Shown: positions 16,841 to 25,428 of the stretch, piece by piece
How positions within the stretch are numbered: the first letter of the stretch is position 1
Layout: every line of letters starts with the position of its first letter
From: Pseudomonadota bacterium
GTDB taxonomy: Bacteria > Pseudomonadota > Gammaproteobacteria > Burkholderiales > Chitinibacteraceae
Reading direction: 5' to 3'
Length of the DNA: 64,000 bases
NCBI GenBank assembly: GCA_018261735.1
Contig: JAGTRM010000004.1
Location: 62,001 to 126,000, forward strand
Position numbers and translations under genes: made by a program
Notes under the pieces: model-generated
The model's database searches: none
Told to the model about the DNA's origin: nothing
What the model saw: the letters and a program-made list of their open reading frames with translations, nothing else

Positions 16841-16868
16841 AAAAAGCCTCCGGACCGGAGGCTTTTTG
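16841..16868. terminator. Bidirectional terminator between DUF2185 gene and dbpA
   Basis: A nearly perfect inverted repeat (AAAAAGCCTCCGG and CCGGAGGCTTTTT) with A and T tracts on its two sides. Confidence 0.92.
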
Positions 16869-16890
16869 CATTATTCAGCTTCAGTAGCGG

Positions 16891-18276
16891 TTATTCGCCG
16901 ACAAAACGCATTTTGAAACTTTTCCCCTTGATGTTGCTGCGCGAGAGCTTGCGAATTGCCTGCTCGGCGATGCTGCGGTGCAGTGCCACGTAAGTGAAGT
17001 TTTCAAACACACTGATCTTGCCCACATGGGTGCCTGCGATCCCGGCATCGCCGGTGAGCGCGCCCAAGAGATCGCCGGGGCGCAGCTTGTCTTTCTTGCC
17101 GCCGGCAATGCACAGCGTAATCATCGGCGGCAGCAGTGGGCCTTCGTTGCTGGGCGTGAGTTCGGCCAGATCATGCCAGGCCACCTTGCCGCCCTGGTAT
17201 TCCTCGATGAACGTTACCCATTTCTTCTCGTTTTGCGCCGCCAGACTCAATGCCAAGCCTTTTTCCGCGCCGCGACCGGTGCGGCCGATGCGGTGGATGT
17301 GCACTTCGGTATCGCGCGAGACATCAACGTTGATCACGGCATCGAGCGTGGAAATATCCAGCCCACGCGCGGCGACATCGGTGGCGACCAGCACCGAGCA
17401 GCTCTGGTTGGCAAAGCGCAGCAGAATCTCGTCGCGCTCGCGCTGTTCCAGTTCGCCATACAGCGCCAAGGCAGAATAGCCTTGCGCTTGCAGTTCGGCG
17501 GCCAGTTCTCGGCAGTGGATTTTGGTGTTGCAGAACGCGAGCGTCGAAGTTGGGCGGAAATGATCGAGTAGCCTGCCGACCGTCGCGTTGCGCTCGGCCG
17601 GGTCGATCAGGTAAAAGCGCTGTTCGATGCGGCTGGCATCGTGCTGCGCCTCGACCTTGACTTCCAGCGGTTCGCGCAGGAAGCGCGAACTGTCCTTGCG
17701 GATGCTGTCCGGATAGGTGGCGGAAAACAGTAGCGTCTGGCGACGCTTGGGGCAGGCGTCGACGATATAGCGGATCTCGTCGTAAAAGCCCATGTCGACC
17801 ATGCGGTCGGCCTCATCCAGCACCAGCGTACTGATGGTCTTCAGGTTGAGCGAGCCACGGCTCAAGTGGTCCTGGATGCGACCAGGCGTGCCGACGACGA
17901 TATGCGCGCCGTGTTCGAGCGAGCCGATCTGCGGGCCCATCGGCACGCCGCCGCACAGGCTCAGGATCTTGATGTTGTCGATCGCCCGTGCGAGCCGGCG
18001 CAATTCTTTGGCGACCTGGTCGGCAAGTTCGCGCGTCGGACAGAGCACCAGTGCCTGCACGGCGAAATAGCTCGGGTTCAGATGGTGCAGGATGCCGATG
18101 CCGAATGCGGCCGTCTTGCCGCTGCCGGTCTTGGCCTGAGCGATCAGATCGCGCCCGTCCAGAATGGCGGGCAGGCTCTGTGCCTGGATCACGGTCATCT
18201 GGTGATAGCCAAGGCTGTCCAGATTTTGCAGCATGGCGGGGCGCAGGGCCAAAGTCGAAAAAGAAGCTTTATTCAC
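16891..18276 (-). CDS. dbpA: DEAD-box RNA helicase DbpA
   Basis: RecA-like helicase core with motif I (AQAKTGSGKTAAFG), Ia (PTRELADQ), II (DEAD in LVLDEADRMVDMGF), III (SAT), V (VATDVAARGLD) and VI (HRIGRTGRG), followed by the DbpA RNA-binding domain (TLCIAGGKKDKLRPGDLLGA, GKISVFENFTYVALHRSIA) that recognises hairpin 92 of 23S rRNA. It acts in 50S subunit assembly. Start: GTG 18276 gives 461 residues, close to E. coli DbpA (457); a TTG at 18330 is in frame but adds non-conserved sequence. No strong ribosome site is seen for either. Confidence 0.93.
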   Translation of the reverse strand: MNKASFSTLALRPAMLQNLDSLGYHQMTVIQAQSLPAILDGRDLIAQAKTGSGKTAAFGIGILHHLNPSYFAVQALVLCPTRELADQVAKELRRLARAIDNIKILSLCGGVPMGPQIGSLEHGAHIVVGTPGRIQDHLSRGSLNLKTISTLVLDEADRMVDMGFYDEIRYIVDACPKRRQTLLFSATYPDSIRKDSSRFLREPLEVKVEAQHDASRIEQRFYLIDPAERNATVGRLLDHFRPTSTLAFCNTKIHCRELAAELQAQGYSALALYGELEQRERDEILLRFANQSCSVLVATDVAARGLDISTLDAVINVDVSRDTEVHIHRIGRTGRGAEKGLALSLAAQNEKKWVTFIEEYQGGKVAWHDLAELTPSNEGPLLPPMITLCIAGGKKDKLRPGDLLGALTGDAGIAGTHVGKISVFENFTYVALHRSIAEQAIRKLSRSNIKGKSFKMRFVGE

Positions 18277-18400
18277 AATGACTTGGCTTTCATAAAAGGG
18301 ATGCAAGTCTAACAGGCGCACCGAGTGCAAGCCAGTCCGCTAAAATGAAACATCGTTTAATTATCCATTTTTGGCGTTCTATCTGAAGTTGAATTGGTTA

Positions 18401-18406
18401 TATAAT
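18401..18406 (+). promoter_or_regulatory. Putative -10 element of the cupin gene
   Basis: A perfect TATAAT 33 bases before ATG 18434. The -35 region is weak. Confidence 0.5.
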
Positions 18407-18433
18407 CAGGCCACTTATCAAGGGAGATCGACC

Positions 18434-18760
18434 ATGTTTGTTTATAACAGCGAGTGCCAGATGGAAGATCTGGGCGGCGGTGTCAGCCGCAAGATTCTGG
18501 CCCACAACGGTGGCTTGATGCAGGTTGAAGTGCATTTCACCGATGGCGCCATCGGCCCGATGCACAGCCATCCGCACGAGCAACTGACCTATGTATTGTC
18601 CGGCGAATTCGAATTCACGATCGGTAACGAAACCAAGATCGTGAAAGCTGGCGATACGCTCTACAAAGAGCCGAACATCATGCATGGCTGCGTGTGCACT
18701 AAGGCCGGCGTGCTGCTTGATACCTTTACCCCGCAACGTCAGGATTTCCTAAAGAAATAA
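18434..18760 (+). CDS. Single-domain cupin protein, KdgF-like
   Basis: A 108-residue cupin starting at ATG 18434 with AAGGGAG upstream. Cupin motif 1 supplies metal ligands HSHPHEQ and E near YVLSGEFEF; motif 2 supplies PNIMHG. The overall pattern (LGGGVSRKILAHNGGLMQVE ... FTPQRQDFL) resembles KdgF, which converts unsaturated uronates to keturonates in pectin and alginate breakdown. No uronate genes are nearby, so the substrate is open. It is a single-gene unit with its own promoter and terminator. Confidence 0.82.
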   Translation: MFVYNSECQMEDLGGGVSRKILAHNGGLMQVEVHFTDGAIGPMHSHPHEQLTYVLSGEFEFTIGNETKIVKAGDTLYKEPNIMHGCVCTKAGVLLDTFTPQRQDFLKK

Positions 18761-18776
18761 AACGGCGCTCGCGTGT

Positions 18777-18810
18777 AAAACACCGGTCTTTCGAGGCCGG
18801 TGTTTTGTTT
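18777..18810 (+). terminator. Rho-independent terminator after the cupin gene
   Basis: A 10-bp stem (AAAACACCGG at 18777-18786 with CCGGTGTTTT at 18797-18806) followed by more T residues. Confidence 0.9.
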
Positions 18811-18907
18811 TCTGCTACCTTTAAGCGCGCCACGGTCGTTTTTTTACATGACGCAACCTTGCCATACGCAGCAAAATATTTTTGATTTTGAACCGAAAGG
18901 AAACAGC

Positions 18908-19906
18908 ATGCTGCAACGTGAACTTGGAACATCCGGCATCCGGGCTTCGGCCATCGCCATGGGCGCCTGGGCCATCGGCGGCGGTTCCTGGTGGGGTGAA
19001 AACGATGATGCGCTGTCGGTCCGCGCGATCCATACCGCGCTGGATGAAGGCATCAATCTGATCGATACCGCGCCAGTCTACGGGTTCGGTCACAGTGAAG
19101 AGGTGGTGGGGCAAGCCATCAAGGGCCGGCGCGATCAGGTGGTAATTGCCACCAAGTGCGGCTTGCGCTGGCAGCGGCAGGATTTCGGCGCCTTCTACTT
19201 TGAGCGCGATAGCCGGCGCGTTTTCAAGAGCCAGCATCCGGATTCGATCCGGGAAGAGATCGAGATCAGTCTCAAGCGCCTGGGTACCGATTACATCGAC
19301 CTTTACCAGACACACTGGCCGACGCTGACCCCCGAGAGTGAACCGATATCCGCCACGATGGAATGCCTGATGCAGCTGAAGGCTGCAGGAAAAATCCGCG
19401 CGATTGGCGCTTCCAATGTCAGTCTTGAGCAAATTCAGGAATATCAGCGCCATGGCGTGCTGGATGTGGTGCAGATGCGCTACACCATGCTGGATCGCAA
19501 GATTGAAGGCGCACTACTGGATTATTGCCAGGCGCAGAACATCGCCGTCCTGGCGTATTCGCCGCTGGAGCAAGGCCTTTTGACCGGCAAGGTCGGCATG
19601 GATCGGATATTTGGCGAAGGCGAAATCCGTGCCGGCAAGGCCTGGTTCGCGCCGGTCAATCGTCAACGTGTGCTGGATATGCTGGCTGGTTGGCACGACC
19701 TGAACCGCAAGTATCAATGCGATTCTAGCCAGTTGGTGATTGCCTGGACCATCGCCCAGCCCGGTGTGACCCATGCCCTGTGTGGCGCACGCAAGCCCGA
19801 ACAGGTGCAGGATAATGCTGGTGCAGGACGTTTGGTGCTTGAACCGGCCGATATCCTGCGCATGCGCCGTGATGTGGAAGCGCTGGGCGAGCCGCTGCCG
19901 GTATAA
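18908..19906 (+). CDS. Aldo/keto reductase
   Basis: A 332-residue NADPH-dependent oxidoreductase of the AKR superfamily, starting at ATG 18908 with AAAGGA eight bases upstream. The catalytic tetrad is visible: Asp and Tyr in IDTAPVYGFGHSEE, Lys in VIATKCG and His in YQTHWP. Further blocks are RAIGASNVS, AYSPLEQGLLTGK and ALCGARKPEQV (cofactor site). It resembles general-stress/YajO-type reductases, but the substrate cannot be named. A single gene, followed at 60 bp by yceH. Confidence 0.92.
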   Translation: MLQRELGTSGIRASAIAMGAWAIGGGSWWGENDDALSVRAIHTALDEGINLIDTAPVYGFGHSEEVVGQAIKGRRDQVVIATKCGLRWQRQDFGAFYFERDSRRVFKSQHPDSIREEIEISLKRLGTDYIDLYQTHWPTLTPESEPISATMECLMQLKAAGKIRAIGASNVSLEQIQEYQRHGVLDVVQMRYTMLDRKIEGALLDYCQAQNIAVLAYSPLEQGLLTGKVGMDRIFGEGEIRAGKAWFAPVNRQRVLDMLAGWHDLNRKYQCDSSQLVIAWTIAQPGVTHALCGARKPEQVQDNAGAGRLVLEPADILRMRRDVEALGEPLPV

Positions 19907-19965
19907 AGGCATGGGCAAGTGATGCAGGCAGGGGCACAATAGCGACCTTACCAAGGAGTTGCCCC

Positions 19966-20649
19966 ATGCCAGTCAGCCTTCCGCCACTTTCCCTGCTGGA
20001 AACCCGGGTGCTGGGCGTGCTGTCGGAGAAACAGCGCACCGTACCCGACACCTATCCGCTTACCCTGAATGCCCTGGTCGCCGGTTGCAACCAGAAAACC
20101 AGCCGCGATCCGGTTATGGACGCAAGCGAAGCCGATGTCCAGGCCGCGCTCGATGAATTGCGCAGCCACAGTTTGATCATCGAATCGAGCGGTGGCCGGG
20201 TGCCGCGCTATGCGCACAATATCGAGCGCGTTTTGCAGGTTCCCACCCAATCCACCGCCATTCTCACTGCGTTGATGTTGCGCGGCCCGCAAACGGCCGG
20301 CGAACTGCGTATCAACTGTGATCGTCTGCACCGCTTTGCCGATATCTCGGCGGTGGAGGCGTTTCTTGCTGAGCTGTCCGAGCGCAGTGCCGGGGCGCTG
20401 GTGCAGGAATTGCCGCGCCAGCCCGGGTCGCGCGAAAATCGCTGGATGCATCTGTTGTCCGGCGCGCCCAGCGCCGAGATGTTGCAGGCTGCAGCGTCGG
20501 CTTCTGCACCGGTATCGCAATCATCCCAGGTGGTGAGCGTCGTCGATGCGATGGGCGGGCGCGTGACCGAGCTTGAAGCCGAAGTGGCGCAGCTGAAAAA
20601 GAAGCTGGCGCAGCTTTGTCAGGAGCTGGGTGTTTCGCTCGACGACTGA
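19966..20649 (+). CDS. yceH: YceH-family protein (DUF480)
   Basis: A 227-residue protein with two winged-helix modules (about 1-90 and 95-175) typical of YceH: LSLLETRVLGVLSEKQRTVP, YPLTLNALVAGCNQKTSRDP, LILR-type ILTALMLRGPQTAGELR, and RENRWMHLLSG. The C-terminus ends in a short coiled coil (RVTELEAEVAQLKKKLAQL). The family is widespread in proteobacteria and its function is not established. AAGGAG precedes the start. Confidence 0.92.
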   Translation: MPVSLPPLSLLETRVLGVLSEKQRTVPDTYPLTLNALVAGCNQKTSRDPVMDASEADVQAALDELRSHSLIIESSGGRVPRYAHNIERVLQVPTQSTAILTALMLRGPQTAGELRINCDRLHRFADISAVEAFLAELSERSAGALVQELPRQPGSRENRWMHLLSGAPSAEMLQAAASASAPVSQSSQVVSVVDAMGGRVTELEAEVAQLKKKLAQLCQELGVSLDD

Positions 20650-20653
20650 TTGC

Positions 20654-20815
20654 TCAGACGATGGGGCGAGCCATATGGAGCAGGCATTCTGGAATGTCTT
20701 CGCTGAAATCGGCACGGTTGTAGCAGTTGTCCAGGTTCGAGCAATGACTGAAAACGTAGTTGCCCGCGCTGTCTGCCAAATGCTGCGCCCGGGTCAATGT
20801 GATGCGGCTATGCAC
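20654..20815 (-). CDS. Possible small Cys-containing protein (53 aa from GTG), start uncertain
   Basis: The reverse strand of the yceH-to-20991 gap is open from 20890 to the stop at 20654. The frame has no ATG before residue 48 of the GTG-initiated form; GTG 20815 is the best ordinary start, without a visible ribosome site. The predicted sequence looks protein-like (HLADSAGNYVFSHCSNLDNC, NRADFSEDIPECLLHMARPI), with Cys and His spaced as in small metal-binding proteins. It may be a real gene with an unusual start or a 5'-truncated remnant. No family recognised. Confidence 0.35.
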   Translation of the reverse strand: MHSRITLTRAQHLADSAGNYVFSHCSNLDNCYNRADFSEDIPECLLHMARPIV

Positions 20816-20990
20816 GACCGGACAAAGGGCGGACAGATCGGAGGGGAGGGGCGAGGTTTTGATGGTCTTGCTCCGTCGTAACTCTGGGAATTAGTAGGCT
20901 TTCATGCCGACCTGATGGTTTGCATGGTATCAATAGCGAATAACGTGCGGCATGCTAATCTGTCTGCCGCGCTATAACAAGGAGTTGTAA
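20816..20990. other. Remainder of the yceH downstream gap
   Basis: With the possible small gene above, this accounts for the 341-base interval after yceH. The reverse-strand frame continues open to 20890 without an ATG; the last 30 bases hold the ribosome site (AAGGAG) of the next gene. No hairpin or promoter stands out. Confidence 0.5.
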
Positions 20991-21350
20991 ATGTTCATCG
21001 TTGACCGTTCGGCTGCAATCTTGAAGCCACGCCAGCCTTTTCTTGACTGGCTGAATAACTTGCCCGGCAACGACATTATCCTGAGCCTGGATGAGGTGCG
21101 CAGTGATTGCACCGTGGTGATGATTCCCGAGGTGACCGAAGCCGAAGATGGTATTGCTTTCATTGATGATGTGGCGGACAAGCTGTTCGAAATGGAGTTG
21201 TCGTCCTGGGTCTCGGATGAAAAACTCTGGCCACAGAAGCGTAATCTCAAACTGTTCTGGGAATGGTTTGACGTGGAAGTGCACCTGGGCGTGATGGATA
21301 TGGTTTCCGACGAGATCCACAATACGCCGTCGGATCATGGCTATCATTGA
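20991..21350 (+). CDS. Small acidic conserved-looking protein of unknown function
   Basis: A 119-residue acidic cytosolic protein with a strong AAGGAG site and ATG 20991. It has no signal peptide or membrane segment. The most distinctive part is the second half (DVADKLFEMELSSWVSDEKLW and RNLKLFWEWFDVEVHLGVMD, each part of an alpha/beta pattern), rich in aromatic and acidic residues. I do not recognise a named family. Codon use and the ribosome site mark it as a real gene. It precedes the SIMPL gene by 30 bp and may share its transcript. Confidence 0.75.
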   Translation: MFIVDRSAAILKPRQPFLDWLNNLPGNDIILSLDEVRSDCTVVMIPEVTEAEDGIAFIDDVADKLFEMELSSWVSDEKLWPQKRNLKLFWEWFDVEVHLGVMDMVSDEIHNTPSDHGYH

Positions 21351-21380
21351 TAGGTGTTGATTGCTTGGGCGAGGTGCATT

Positions 21381-22076
21381 ATGCAAAGACAGGTTGCTGC
21401 CATTGTTCTGGCGTTGTGCTCAACGCTCAGTTTCGCTGAAGAATTGCCGGCCAATACCGTCAATTTTGATACGGTGCTGAGCCGGGAAGTCGCCAACGAT
21501 ACTGCCCAGGCCACGCTGTTCGTCGAGCTCTCCGATGCCGATCCCGCCCGGCTGTCTGAACGGGTCAATCTGGCCGTTGCCGCCGGCGTGAAGCTGGCGC
21601 GTCAATCTGGCAGCGCCCAGTCGATCAATACCGGGTATTCCACGTATCCGCTCTACAACAAGAGCAACAAGCAGGAGGGTTGGCGCGCCCGTGGCGAGTT
21701 GCGCCTGACTTCGCGCGATTTTGCGGCGTTGGCTCGGCTGATCGGCGAGTTGCAGAAAATGCAGGGTGGGTTGCCGCTGCAATTGGCCGAGGTGCGCTAC
21801 AGCGTGTCCGATGAGGCGCGCAAGAAGGCCGAAGACGAATTGATCGAGGAAGGCCTACGCGGTTTTCGCAGCCGCGCGGCGCTGATGCAGAAAGGCTTGG
21901 GCAGCAAGGGCTGGAAATTGCTCAATCTGACGGTCAATACCCAGTCCATGCGCCCGCCTGTGATGTACCGTGCTGCGCCGGCGGCTGAAATGTCGCTGGC
22001 GGCGAGCCCCGCGCCGGTCGAGGGCGGCGAAAGCCGCTTGAGCGTCAGCATTCAAGGCCGCATCCAGCTCGAATGA
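21381..22076 (+). CDS. Periplasmic SIMPL-domain (DUF541) protein
   Basis: ATG 21381 begins a signal peptide (MQRQVAAIVLALCSTLSFAE). The 231-residue product is a SIMPL domain: FDTVLSREVANDTAQATLFV, VNLAVAAGVKLARQS, NTGYSTYPLYNKSNKQEGWR, ELRLTSRDFAALARLIGELQ, LRGFRSRAALMQKGLGSKGW and a C-terminal strand. Family members (YggE, BP26) are periplasmic or outer-membrane-associated, linked to oxidative stress or oligomeric channel-like assemblies. It overlaps the next gene by the ATGA stop-start. Confidence 0.87.
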   Translation: MQRQVAAIVLALCSTLSFAEELPANTVNFDTVLSREVANDTAQATLFVELSDADPARLSERVNLAVAAGVKLARQSGSAQSINTGYSTYPLYNKSNKQEGWRARGELRLTSRDFAALARLIGELQKMQGGLPLQLAEVRYSVSDEARKKAEDELIEEGLRGFRSRAALMQKGLGSKGWKLLNLTVNTQSMRPPVMYRAAPAAEMSLAASPAPVEGGESRLSVSIQGRIQLE

Positions 22077-22513
22077 CCCCGCCTGAACTTCGGATTATCC
22101 CCTCGCACATGGCGCGGCACGGTTCACTCGTACTGCACCTGCTTGCTGCAAGTACAGCCCTGCTGTTACCTTTGATCTGGTCGATTCCCGCCTTGTTGTT
22201 TGTTCTGGCGCATTTCATCTGGGATCGCCGGCGGCCCGCCTTGCCGTGTGACCTGCAAATATTGCCCGATGGCAGGGTAAGCCTGATCCGTTGCAATATG
22301 CCCACGCAATCGGCCGATATTCTGCCTTCCAGTCTGATTACTTCCTGGCTGATGGTTTTGCACCTGCGAACAGATGCTGGACGGATACACCTGTCGTTGT
22401 GGCCCGATAGTGCGGAGCGCGATGCGCTGCGCCTGTGGCGAGTATGGTTACGCTGGAGTTTGCCGACCTTGCGGCGCAGATTGACCGAATCAGAAGAGGC
22501 CGGTCAGGACTGA
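22073..22513 (+). CDS. YgfX-like membrane protein
   Basis: A 146-residue protein with two adjacent hydrophobic segments at about 17-50 (LVLHLLAASTALLLPLIWSI, ALLFVLAHFIWD) followed by a beta-rich cytosolic domain (LPCDLQILPDGRVSLIRCNM, LRTDAGRIHLSLWPDSAERD, ALRLWRVWLRW). This organisation matches the YgfX/CptA family, studied as a membrane partner of SdhE in enterobacteria. It overlaps the SIMPL gene by 4 bp and is convergent with nadB. Confidence 0.72.
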   Translation: MTPPELRIIPSHMARHGSLVLHLLAASTALLLPLIWSIPALLFVLAHFIWDRRRPALPCDLQILPDGRVSLIRCNMPTQSADILPSSLITSWLMVLHLRTDAGRIHLSLWPDSAERDALRLWRVWLRWSLPTLRRRLTESEEAGQD

Positions 22514-22539
22514 CCGTTGTTCGGGGCTTTGAAATATTG

Positions 22540-22568
22540 CGCCTCTCCCGCACGGCGCGGGAAAGGCG
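22540..22568. terminator. Weak hairpin between ygfX-like gene and nadB
   Basis: Imperfect inverted repeat (CGCCTCTCCCGC with GCGGGAAAGGCG) in the convergent gap. There is no good T run, so terminator function is uncertain. Confidence 0.35.
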
Positions 22569-22582
22569 ATCGGGTTGGCGGA

Positions 22583-24169
22583 TTACGCCGGTGGCGTGAG
22601 GATGGTGGATACCGCCTCGGAATTGAGATCGGGGTAATCACGGCTGAAGTGAAGCCCGCGACTTTCCTTGCGGGCTAGGGCAGAGCGCACGATCAGCTCG
22701 GCGGTCTGCACCAGGTTGCGCAACTCGATCAAATCGTTGGAAACGCGGAAATTGCTGTAGTAATCGTGGATTTCACCTTGCAGCAGGCGAATGCGGTTGA
22801 GTGCGCGTTCCAGGCGTTTATTGGTGCGCACAATGCCGACGTAGTCCCACATGAAACGGCGCAATTCATCCCAGTTGTGCGAGATCACGACTTCCTCGTC
22901 GGCATCGTCAACCTGGCTCTCATCCCATTCAGGGATATTCGGCAATGCTCCCGTGGTATCGGCAAGGATCCGTTCCGCAGCGGCCTTGCCAAGCACCAGA
23001 CACTCGAGCAGGGAATTGGATGCCAGCCGGTTTGCGCCATGCAGCCCGGTACAGGCCACTTCGCCGACGGCAAAAAGCTGGGCGATATCGGTGCGGCCTT
23101 CCAGATCGGTGACCACGCCGCCGCAGGTGTAATGCGCGGCGGGAACGACTGGGATCGGTTCGCGGGTGATGTCGATGCCCAGTTCCAGACAGCGCTGGTA
23201 AATGGTCGGGAAGTGTTCTTTGACGAATGCATCCGGTTTGTAGGAAATATCCAGGTAGACGCAGTCGAATCCGCCTTTTTTCATTTCGAAGTCGATTGCA
23301 CGGGCGACCACATCGCGCGGAGCTAGTTCGGCGCGTTCATCGTGCTTGGGCATGAAGCGGGTTCCGTCGGGCAGGCGCAACAGACCGCCTTCGCCGCGCA
23401 CGGCTTCGGAGATCAGGAACGATTTGGCGTGCGGGTGATAGAGACAGGTGGGGTGGAACTGGATGAACTCCATGTTTTCCACCCGGCAACCTGCGCGCCA
23501 GCCCATGGCGATGCCGTCACCGGTCGAAATGTCCGGGTTGGTGGTGTAGAGGTAGACTTTGCCGGCGCCGCCGGTTGCCAATACGGTAAAGGGCGCCAGT
23601 ATGGTTTCCACATGGTCGCCTTGCTTGTCGTAGACGTAGGCGCCCCAGCAGCGCTTGGGTTGCTGCTCGTTTTCCCTCTCGGTAATCAAGTCCAGTGCCA
23701 CGTGCTCTTCCAGAACAGTGATGTTCGGGTGGGCGGCAACCTTGATTGCCAGGGTGTCGATCACGGCTGCACCGGTGGCATCGGCCGCGTGAATGATACG
23801 GCGATGGCTGTGGCCGCCTTCACGGGTCAGATGGTAGCCCTGGTAACTGGTTTCACTGCCTTCATCTCGCGTGAATGGCACGCCCAGATCGATCAGCCAG
23901 TCGATCGCGGCGCGCGAGTGCTCGACAATGAAGCGGGTTGCTTCGGTATCGCACAGTCCCGCGCCGGCAATATGGGTGTCACGGATATGCATCTCGATGC
24001 TGTCGGCATCGTTCAATACGGCGGCGATTCCGCCTTGTGCCAGGCCGCTGCCGCCTTCACGCAGCATGCGCTTGGTGACGAGGCCGACTTTTTTCGACTC
24101 TGCAAGATGCAGGGCCATGGTCATGCCGCCCAAACCGCTGCCGATAATAAGAACGTCGAAGGCACGCAT
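22583..24169 (-). CDS. nadB: L-aspartate oxidase
   Basis: A 528-residue flavoprotein that oxidises L-aspartate to iminoaspartate, the first step of NAD synthesis. The FAD-binding Rossmann motif begins the protein ([20 protein letters not shown]). Further signatures are [20 protein letters not shown], the substrate region [50 protein letters not shown] and [23 protein letters not shown] 24169 is chosen because it begins the Rossmann fold. It is divergent from rpoE, as in E. coli. Confidence 0.97.
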   Translation of the reverse strand: MRAFDVLIIGSGLGGMTMALHLAESKKVGLVTKRMLREGGSGLAQGGIAAVLNDADSIEMHIRDTHIAGAGLCDTEATRFIVEHSRAAIDWLIDLGVPFTRDEGSETSYQGYHLTREGGHSHRRIIHAADATGAAVIDTLAIKVAAHPNITVLEEHVALDLITERENEQQPKRCWGAYVYDKQGDHVETILAPFTVLATGGAGKVYLYTTNPDISTGDGIAMGWRAGCRVENMEFIQFHPTCLYHPHAKSFLISEAVRGEGGLLRLPDGTRFMPKHDERAELAPRDVVARAIDFEMKKGGFDCVYLDISYKPDAFVKEHFPTIYQRCLELGIDITREPIPVVPAAHYTCGGVVTDLEGRTDIAQLFAVGEVACTGLHGANRLASNSLLECLVLGKAAAERILADTTGALPNIPEWDESQVDDADEEVVISHNWDELRRFMWDYVGIVRTNKRLERALNRIRLLQGEIHDYYSNFRVSNDLIELRNLVQTAELIVRSALARKESRGLHFSRDYPDLNSEAVSTILTPPA

Positions 24170-24313
24170 TTTCTTCTTCCGCACGTAATGGATTGACGAG
24201 TGTGCTAGTTTAGCAGAAGGGCGAGGGGGCTTTGCGGGTGTTGCAAAAAGCTGCCATGTCCCCATTTAGTGCGTCATAACGTGGATACACTTTGTTTTGC
24301 CACCCTGACATGC

Positions 24314-24937
24314 ATGGAGTGTTCTTTGGAGACGCGCAATGAACGCGATCTTGACCAGGAATTGGTTGTTCGCGCCCAGGCTGGCGATAAACGGGCTTTC
24401 GAGTTGCTGGTCATCAAGTACCAGCGCCGGATAGCCCGCCTATTGTCACGCCTGATTCGCGATCCGGCAGAGATTGAAGATGTCACGCAAGAAGCCTTTA
24501 TCAAGGCTTATCGTGCCCTGCCGGCCTTTCGTGGCGAGAGTGCGTTTTATACCTGGCTTTACCGCATTGCCATCAATACGGCCAAGAATTACTTGGCCGC
24601 CAGTGGTCGACGCCCCCAGATCTCGGCGGGATACAGTGACGAAGATGGCGAGACTCTTGATGTAGCTGAACAAATCCCCGATTACCATACGCCGGAATCT
24701 GAACTCTCCAACCAACAGATTGTCTCTACCGTGAATGCGGTTGTGGATAGCTTGCCGGACGAGTTGCGTACGGCCATTACCTTGAGGGAAATGGACGGGT
24801 TAAGCTATGAGGAAATCGCCAGCTTGATGAATTGCCCGATTGGCACCGTGCGCTCTCGGATTTTCCGGGCGCGGGAGGCGATTGCGAGCAAACTGCGCCC
24901 GTTGCTGGAATCGGTTGGCAAAGATAAACGCTGGTAA
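24314..24937 (+). CDS. rpoE: Extracytoplasmic stress sigma factor RpoE (AlgU/sigma-E)
   Basis: ECF sigma factor with region 2 (KRAFELLVIKYQRRIARLLS ... DVTQEAFIKAYRALPAFRGE, quoted as DVTQEAFIKAYRALPAF) and region 4 (LPDELRTAITLREMDGLSYE, GTVRSRIFRAREAI). Near-identity to E. coli RpoE in SAFYTWLYRIA and NTAKNYL makes the call firm. Start: ATG 24314 lacks a ribosome site; TTG 24326 has GGAG six bases before it (24316-24319) and may be the real start. It directs the envelope-stress regulon and heads the cluster with rseA, rseB, rseC and degP. Confidence 0.96.
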   Translation: MECSLETRNERDLDQELVVRAQAGDKRAFELLVIKYQRRIARLLSRLIRDPAEIEDVTQEAFIKAYRALPAFRGESAFYTWLYRIAINTAKNYLAASGRRPQISAGYSDEDGETLDVAEQIPDYHTPESELSNQQIVSTVNAVVDSLPDELRTAITLREMDGLSYEEIASLMNCPIGTVRSRIFRAREAIASKLRPLLESVGKDKRW

Positions 24938-24951
24938 AGGATGAATTGAAA

Positions 24952-25428
24952 ATGAGCAAAGAAAAACTTTCAGCGTTGATGGACGATGAACTTGATCCTC
25001 GTGAACTGGACGATCTGCTCAATGCCTTGCGTGAGAATGATGCGCTGCTGGCGGATTGGCACGATTGGCGTTTGACTTCCGATGTGTTGAAAGGCCATGC
25101 GAACTGTCCGTCGGTTTTCATGGCGAGCTTTTCCGAGCGGCTGGCAGCCGAGCCGATCGTGGTCGCGCCACGGCGCATGTTGCGCAAGCAGCAATCGGTT
25201 AGACGTTTGCTGGCTCCGCTGACCGTGGCTGCATCGGTGGCCTTCGTGGGTGTGGCCGTGTGGCGGTTCAACCAGCCGCAAGAGTCTTTGGCCCCCATGG
25301 CCCAGGTGGCCCAGGAAACCGAATCCACACTGCGCGCCTATCTTGCCGCGCATCGTGAAAGCGACGGCAATCCTTTTGCCGAGCGTGAAGTGGTTTATGT
25401 CAATTTCCAATCGGTTGATTCGCACTGA
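24952..25428 (+). CDS. rseA: Anti-sigma-E factor RseA/MucA
   Basis: A 158-residue single-pass inner membrane protein. The N-terminal cytosolic domain (SKEKLSALMDDELDPRELDD) is the RseA sigma-binding region; the membrane span is LLAPLTVAASVAFVGVAVW (near 88-106); the C-terminal periplasmic tail would be cut by DegS-type proteases. It sequesters sigma-E until envelope stress. The start is ATG 24952; an in-frame TTG at 24946 is closer to the AAGG site. It overlaps rseB by the stop-start TGATG. Confidence 0.92.
   Translation: MSKEKLSALMDDELDPRELDDLLNALRENDALLADWHDWRLTSDVLKGHANCPSVFMASFSERLAAEPIVVAPRRMLRKQQSVRRLLAPLTVAASVAFVGVAVWRFNQPQESLAPMAQVAQETESTLRAYLAAHRESDGNPFAEREVVYVNFQSVDSH

Noticed and set aside
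18277-18330. An 18-codon N-terminal extension of DbpA from TTG 18330
   Set aside because: The added residues are not part of the family, and the shorter form matches E. coli DbpA in length; uncertainty about the GTG start remains.
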